Part shown: positions 60,688-64,000 of the stretch, piece after piece
Layout: each line of letters starts with the position of its first letter
Numbering within the stretch: position 1 is the stretch's first letter
The notes under the pieces: model-generated
Seen by the model: the letters and a program-made list of their open reading frames with translations, nothing else
The model's database searches: none
What the model was told of the DNA's origin: nothing
Program-made: the position numbers and the translations under genes
Origin: Lentisphaerota bacterium
Lineage (GTDB): Bacteria > Verrucomicrobiota > Lentisphaeria > Oligosphaerales > JABHEG01
Direction of reading: 5' to 3'
Length of the DNA stretch: 64,000 nt
Assembly: GCA_018676675.1 (NCBI GenBank)
Contig: JABHEG010000339.1
Coordinates: 1-64,000, forward strand

Positions 60688-63513
60688 TCAGGGGAACAGG
60701 TAGACGTGGACCCCGAGAGGGGGGAATGAGGCCTTGATGCGTCCGTTGACAACGTGGGCCGGGCGATCTGGAAAGAGGGCTTTGCCGGTGTGGTTGCCGG
60801 TGAGTCCCCGCAGGGAGACGATGGTATCGTAGGGCTCCTTCTCGCGGTTGGCCGCAATCACGAGTGTTCCTGAAGCAATGCGCTTCTCAAGGATGTGGAT
60901 TTCTTTCCCTTCGGCCGGCGTCTGCACCCACTGCTGGACGCGGCCGTCCGCGATCAACTGCGGCTCGAGCGAGCGGATGTCGCTTACCACGGCCTTAAGC
61001 GCATCCCAAGCTTCCGGGACCTGTGAGACCGTGTAGAACCGTGAGCTGCCCTGTCCCCACCACCACCAGAAGAGGGAACTGCTGCCATGCACGACTGCCA
61101 TGAACGCATTCGCCCGCATCGTCGCGGCATCGGGCTGGAACGCAGCGGGGTCGGGCGTTGCTCCTCCCGAATACACGCTGGACTGGGTGCGGTCGTAACA
61201 GTGCAGGATGGCGGCGTGAGCCGTTTCGGGGGCGATGTCTGCTCGGTTCTTGGGGATCCGACGGGCAACGAACGCTGTGTCACCGTAGACTTGGGTCCAG
61301 TAGACATCCGAGCAACCTCTGTAACGGGGAACAGCGTCATCCCGCGCGCATGTGAGAATGACGGGGTGGTACGGATCCAATCCTCTGATCTGGCCGTAGG
61401 ACTTGCGGAGGACGCGTGGAGGAACGTACTGGTGGGAGAGATCGGGTTCATCGAAGAGGTACCAGGCGAAGAGTCCCGGGTGGTCCATGAGCTCGGCGAT
61501 TCGTTGGGCGATGAACGCATTGTCTTCCTTCAGCTGTCGAGCACGGCAGAGGCCGATGAAGGCCTGCATGCCGTAGCGCTGAGCTTCGTCGAGATAGGCC
61601 CGGGCTGAGTCGTTGTCCGCCGTCCCGTCCCAAGCGTAGTTGTGGACGATGTCGAACCCGGCAGCAGCGATCTCCTTCATGTCCTCCACTCGCACGCCGT
61701 ACATGCCGAACACGAACCGCCGCTTCCCAGCTGTTTCGACGCCGACTCGTTGAAGCCAACGTGTCCTTTTCGGAGCAGGGCCCTGGGTGACATAAACGAC
61801 GTCTGTGGTTTCGTTTGCCCCGGCATCGCGCGCGGTGACGGTCACGGCTGTGAGGCCGGTTTTCCACCCTCCACGGGGTCTGAACATCAGCTTCCCGCCC
61901 TTGATCGGGCGTTGTTCATCCTCTGTGCCGGCGATGCGTATGGTCGCCGTGATCGGGCCCTGATTGTCGTTCACTTCAAGCGCGATCTTCTCCTGGGCAC
62001 GGGTCAGGTGTCGGTGCGTGACGACAATGGCTGGTGGGGTGCAGTCCATGTCCAGCGGGGCGGTCTGAGTGAATGCCCAGAGCTCAGTGGCGGCGCCACT
62101 TTCATCGAGAACAACGCGCCAGTGCCATATGCCGGGCGGAATTGGCTCGGGAAGGGTCGCGGTGTCAGCGTCGGCGGCGATGGAGCGGATACCCTCGACC
62201 GGGAAGTCCGGGGTGCGGCAGAGCTCGATGCGAGCGCTGTGTCCTGCGGGTTGGTGCCAGGTGAAAGTCGGTGTGTTGTCGTGCACGGTGGCACCGGGGA
62301 CGGGGGCCAGGCGGATGGTGTGATGGCGCACTTCCCGGAGGGATACATCGTCAAACCACGCGGAGCCGTGGCCTCGGAGGGCGAGGTAGACAATGGCTGC
62401 ACCTGCCCCGGGGGGGGCGAGGGCCGGTTCGGTCTCGAGTGTCTTCCAGTTGTTCGTGCCGAAGAGTCCCTTGGCGTAGTCTCCGGGGGCCAGCCATTTT
62501 CCCTTCTTGTCGGCGAATTCGACGATGATTGTCGCACCGACACTGGACATGCCGCCAATGCTCGCGCGGGTCACGTCTTCTGTGCGCACCCATGCGGCGG
62601 CCTGGTAGGATTGGCCGGCGGTGACCGGGATGTTCTGGATCAGGTACATGGTGTCGCGGTCGGCTGTCTCCGGGGTCAGAGTCAGACGGGCGGCTGCCCG
62701 ACCGTTCCGCTTGAGTGCGGTGTCCGCAGACGCGCACTTCCCGGTGTGCCACCGGCTCAGTGGGGCTTTGTTCTCGAAGTCGCCGTTTGGGACGTCGATG
62801 GGGAGGCGTTCTGCGGGGACCTGAGCGAGGACCTGACGTCGGGCAGCGTGCTGTTCTTCGGGAATGTCCTCAGCCGTGATGCGGACCGTGCGCGTCACCG
62901 TTCTCGTCTCTGCTCCGGAGTGTCCCAGTACCGACACGAAGAAGAGGTCGCTGTTGCGTTTGCGCCGGTCCTGGATCTGCATGTGTTCGCAGCGGATGTC
63001 GAGGCTTCGTTCCGGGCGCTCGAAGGTGATGCCCTGTGTTACTGTTCGATGCGCGAACGTTGCGTTGAGGTCGAGGCTCTCGATGCTGCCATCCAGAGTG
63101 ATGAACGCATGGTCAGGGGTGGTTGCGACGTTTTGACTGATGACATTCAGGGAGAACTCGGAAGGCCCTGCAGCTATCATTGTCGTTTCGAGAGTCAGCA
63201 CGGGGCCGGCATCCGAGAGCTCGAGTCGCAGTGTGGCGGTTTGGTTCCCCTCTACCGTGTCGTGCCATGTGGCAGTGGCCCCCTCGGTGGTCACCTTTGC
63301 CCTTCCCAAAGAGAAACGTGTTCCGGCCCAGTTCGGCTTGTAGCCATGAAACCGAACGGCGCTGACGACGATGTGTCCGTCGTAACTGATGGCTTCGGGG
63401 CCACTGGGGGCCACTTTGACTTGCCAGTTGCCGCGCGTGATCACGGGCTGGGCGCTCACGTTCAAAGCCAGGGCAACACAGATGGTCGCGACTTGGAGGT
63501 GGAGATGTTTCAT
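60688..63513 (-). CDS. Large exported glycoside-hydrolase-like protein (TIM barrel)
   Basis: A 941-residue protein with signal peptide (1-21). N-terminal beta-sandwich (about 25-240), a carbohydrate-binding-like jelly roll (250-420: NGDFENKAPLSRWHTG ... GSAWFDDVSL), fibronectin-like modules (425-620), then a TIM-barrel-like domain (about 635-870: FVFGMYGVRVEDMKEIAAAGFDIVHNYAWDG, LDEAQRYGMQAFIGL, HPGLFAWYLFDEPDLSHQ with a likely catalytic Glu in DEPD) and a short C-terminal sandwich. Start ATG 63513 has GGAGAG just before it; the further open frame upstream overlaps the ABC gene. Substrate unknown. It follows the ABC ATPase by 13 bases. Confidence 0.75.
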   Translation of the reverse strand: MKHLHLQVATICVALALNVSAQPVITRGNWQVKVAPSGPEAISYDGHIVVSAVRFHGYKPNWAGTRFSLGRAKVTTEGATATWHDTVEGNQTATLRLELSDAGPVLTLETTMIAAGPSEFSLNVISQNVATTPDHAFITLDGSIESLDLNATFAHRTVTQGITFERPERSLDIRCEHMQIQDRRKRNSDLFFVSVLGHSGAETRTVTRTVRITAEDIPEEQHAARRQVLAQVPAERLPIDVPNGDFENKAPLSRWHTGKCASADTALKRNGRAAARLTLTPETADRDTMYLIQNIPVTAGQSYQAAAWVRTEDVTRASIGGMSSVGATIIVEFADKKGKWLAPGDYAKGLFGTNNWKTLETEPALAPPGAGAAIVYLALRGHGSAWFDDVSLREVRHHTIRLAPVPGATVHDNTPTFTWHQPAGHSARIELCRTPDFPVEGIRSIAADADTATLPEPIPPGIWHWRVVLDESGAATELWAFTQTAPLDMDCTPPAIVVTHRHLTRAQEKIALEVNDNQGPITATIRIAGTEDEQRPIKGGKLMFRPRGGWKTGLTAVTVTARDAGANETTDVVYVTQGPAPKRTRWLQRVGVETAGKRRFVFGMYGVRVEDMKEIAAAGFDIVHNYAWDGTADNDSARAYLDEAQRYGMQAFIGLCRARQLKEDNAFIAQRIAELMDHPGLFAWYLFDEPDLSHQYVPPRVLRKSYGQIRGLDPYHPVILTCARDDAVPRYRGCSDVYWTQVYGDTAFVARRIPKNRADIAPETAHAAILHCYDRTQSSVYSGGATPDPAAFQPDAATMRANAFMAVVHGSSSLFWWWWGQGSSRFYTVSQVPEAWDALKAVVSDIRSLEPQLIADGRVQQWVQTPAEGKEIHILEKRIASGTLVIAANREKEPYDTIVSLRGLTGNHTGKALFPDRPAHVVNGRIKASFPPLGVHVYLFP

Positions 63514-63526
63514 AGGCGTTCTCTCC

Positions 63527-64000
63527 TCATGTGCTGCATTCCGGCAACGGTGGGGAGGCGATGGCGATCTTTCCGGCCTCGATCGCCAACGCGACCGTGG
63601 GCAGCTCAGCGAACTGCTCGGGATGGTGAGTTGCACAGAGCACGGTTGACCTGCTTGCCGAAGTGAGGGTGTAGACGAGGTCGAGGAGCTCGGTTCGCAA
63701 CGATGAATCCATGCCGGTGAACGGCTCGTCCAGCAGGAGAATCGCGGGTCGAACGCACATGGCCCGGGCCAGGGCGACGCGTTGTTTTTCGCCGCCGGAA
63801 AGTTCGTGGGGAAGCGTCTTCCTTCGGTCTGCGAGGTGCAGGTACTCAAGCCATTTATGGATCGTCCGGCGGCGCTCTTTTCGGTTCCTTGTCCGTGCCC
63901 TGAGCACGAAGTCGAGGTGCTGTTCCACGGTCATATGGGGCCACAGTGCGATGGTTTGGAAGACCATGCCGATCCCGCGCTGTTCGGGCGGGATGAGGCC
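63527..64000 (-). CDS. ABC transporter ATP-binding protein (partial at window end)
   Basis: The C-terminal 157 or so residues are visible; the 5' end lies beyond 64000. Seen: Q-loop GMVFQ, signature LSGGEKQRVALARA, Walker B ILLLDEPF, D-loop GMDSS, and the switch His in ATHHPE. The Walker A half is outside. The ATTPase type is that of importers for polar amino acids, molybdate or sugars. It comes just before two carbohydrate-active genes, which suggests sugar uptake, though the permease is not in view. Confidence 0.88.
   Translation of the reverse strand, partial: GLIPPEQRGIGMVFQTIALWPHMTVEQHLDFVLRARTRNRKERRRTIHKWLEYLHLADRRKTLPHELSGGEKQRVALARAMCVRPAILLLDEPFTGMDSSLRTELLDLVYTLTSASRSTVLCATHHPEQFAELPTVALAIEAGKIAIASPPLPECST

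Noticed and set aside
61642..63666. 674-codon open frame on the plus strand
   Set aside because: Antisense to the TIM-barrel protein; no motif.
63514..63849. N-terminal extension of the TIM-barrel gene
   Set aside because: It overlaps the ABC ATPase in another frame and precedes a good signal peptide start at 63513.

Overview
The window is a high-GC (roughly 60% or more by eye) bacterial chromosome segment of about 50 genes. No rRNA, tRNA, CRISPR array, phage or transposase gene was seen. The cell is Gram-negative: it has an MlaA/MlaC/RND lipid-transport cluster and an O-antigen-ligase-like membrane protein. Prepilin-type proteins of the H-X9-DG kind, an SHD1-domain protein, three uroporphyrinogen-decarboxylase-superfamily paralogues, ThuA-like proteins, a DUF6717 protein, a MurC-MurB fusion and large secreted carbohydrate-active proteins together point to an uncultured member of the Planctomycetes/Lentisphaerae/Verrucomicrobia neighbourhood or a similar group such as Hydrogenedentes. 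The phylum is an inference and is not resolved here.

Layout. 1-6.4 kb: a CxCC-type CobW GTPase (-), then a zinc-ribbon protein, galM, the murC-murB fusion and a URO-D paralogue (+). 6.6-10.4 kb (-): a secreted protein with two cysteine-rich repeats, then membrane protein / lipase-like hydrolase / URO-D. 10.5-16.8 kb (+): an AddB-AddA-like nuclease-helicase pair. 17.3-21.8 kb (+): a 1506-residue heparinase-II-like polysaccharide lyase with a C-terminal beta-propeller. 21.8-29.4 kb (-): a tightly packed run thuA, oligogalacturonate-lyase-like, coiled-coil anchor, SHD1 protein, NfeD protease, parvulin PPIase and a hypothetical protein. 29.4-38.6 kb (-): accessory DNA rich in short palindromic repeats, with a clostripain-like protease, a decayed thuA copy interrupted by a MITE-like insertion, a prepilin-VWA fusion, a pilin-like protein, a sialidase-like protein and small zinc-binding proteins. 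38.8-40.6 kb (+): an SppA-like lipoprotein and a second ThuA. 40.7-50.2 kb (-): DUF2330, AGCS symporter, URO-D, O-antigen ligase fused to a lectin-like domain, a 953-residue secreted protein and a prepilin. 50.5-55.1 kb (-): two CNNM/CorC genes behind a good sigma70 promoter and a possible 40-codon leader, then a sigma54 activator with an ArsC-like pseudo-phosphatase domain. 55.3-59.2 kb (+): mlaA-mlaC-RND. 59.1-64 kb (-): ABC ATPase (cut by the window end) and two carbohydrate-active proteins.

How it fits together. Much of the window serves polysaccharide scavenging (lyases, sialidase, ThuA, URO-D paralogues, aldose epimerase, symporter) and envelope maintenance (MurCB, Mla/RND, NfeD, SppA, PPIase, CNNM). 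The most unusual signals are: the MITE-like insertion with 9-bp target duplication inside a dead thuA; a family of hairpins with a conserved loop and 3' flank but changing stems; an acidic motif shared by MlaA and its RND partner; the prepilin-VWA fusion; and the possible leader ORF abutting the CNNM operon.
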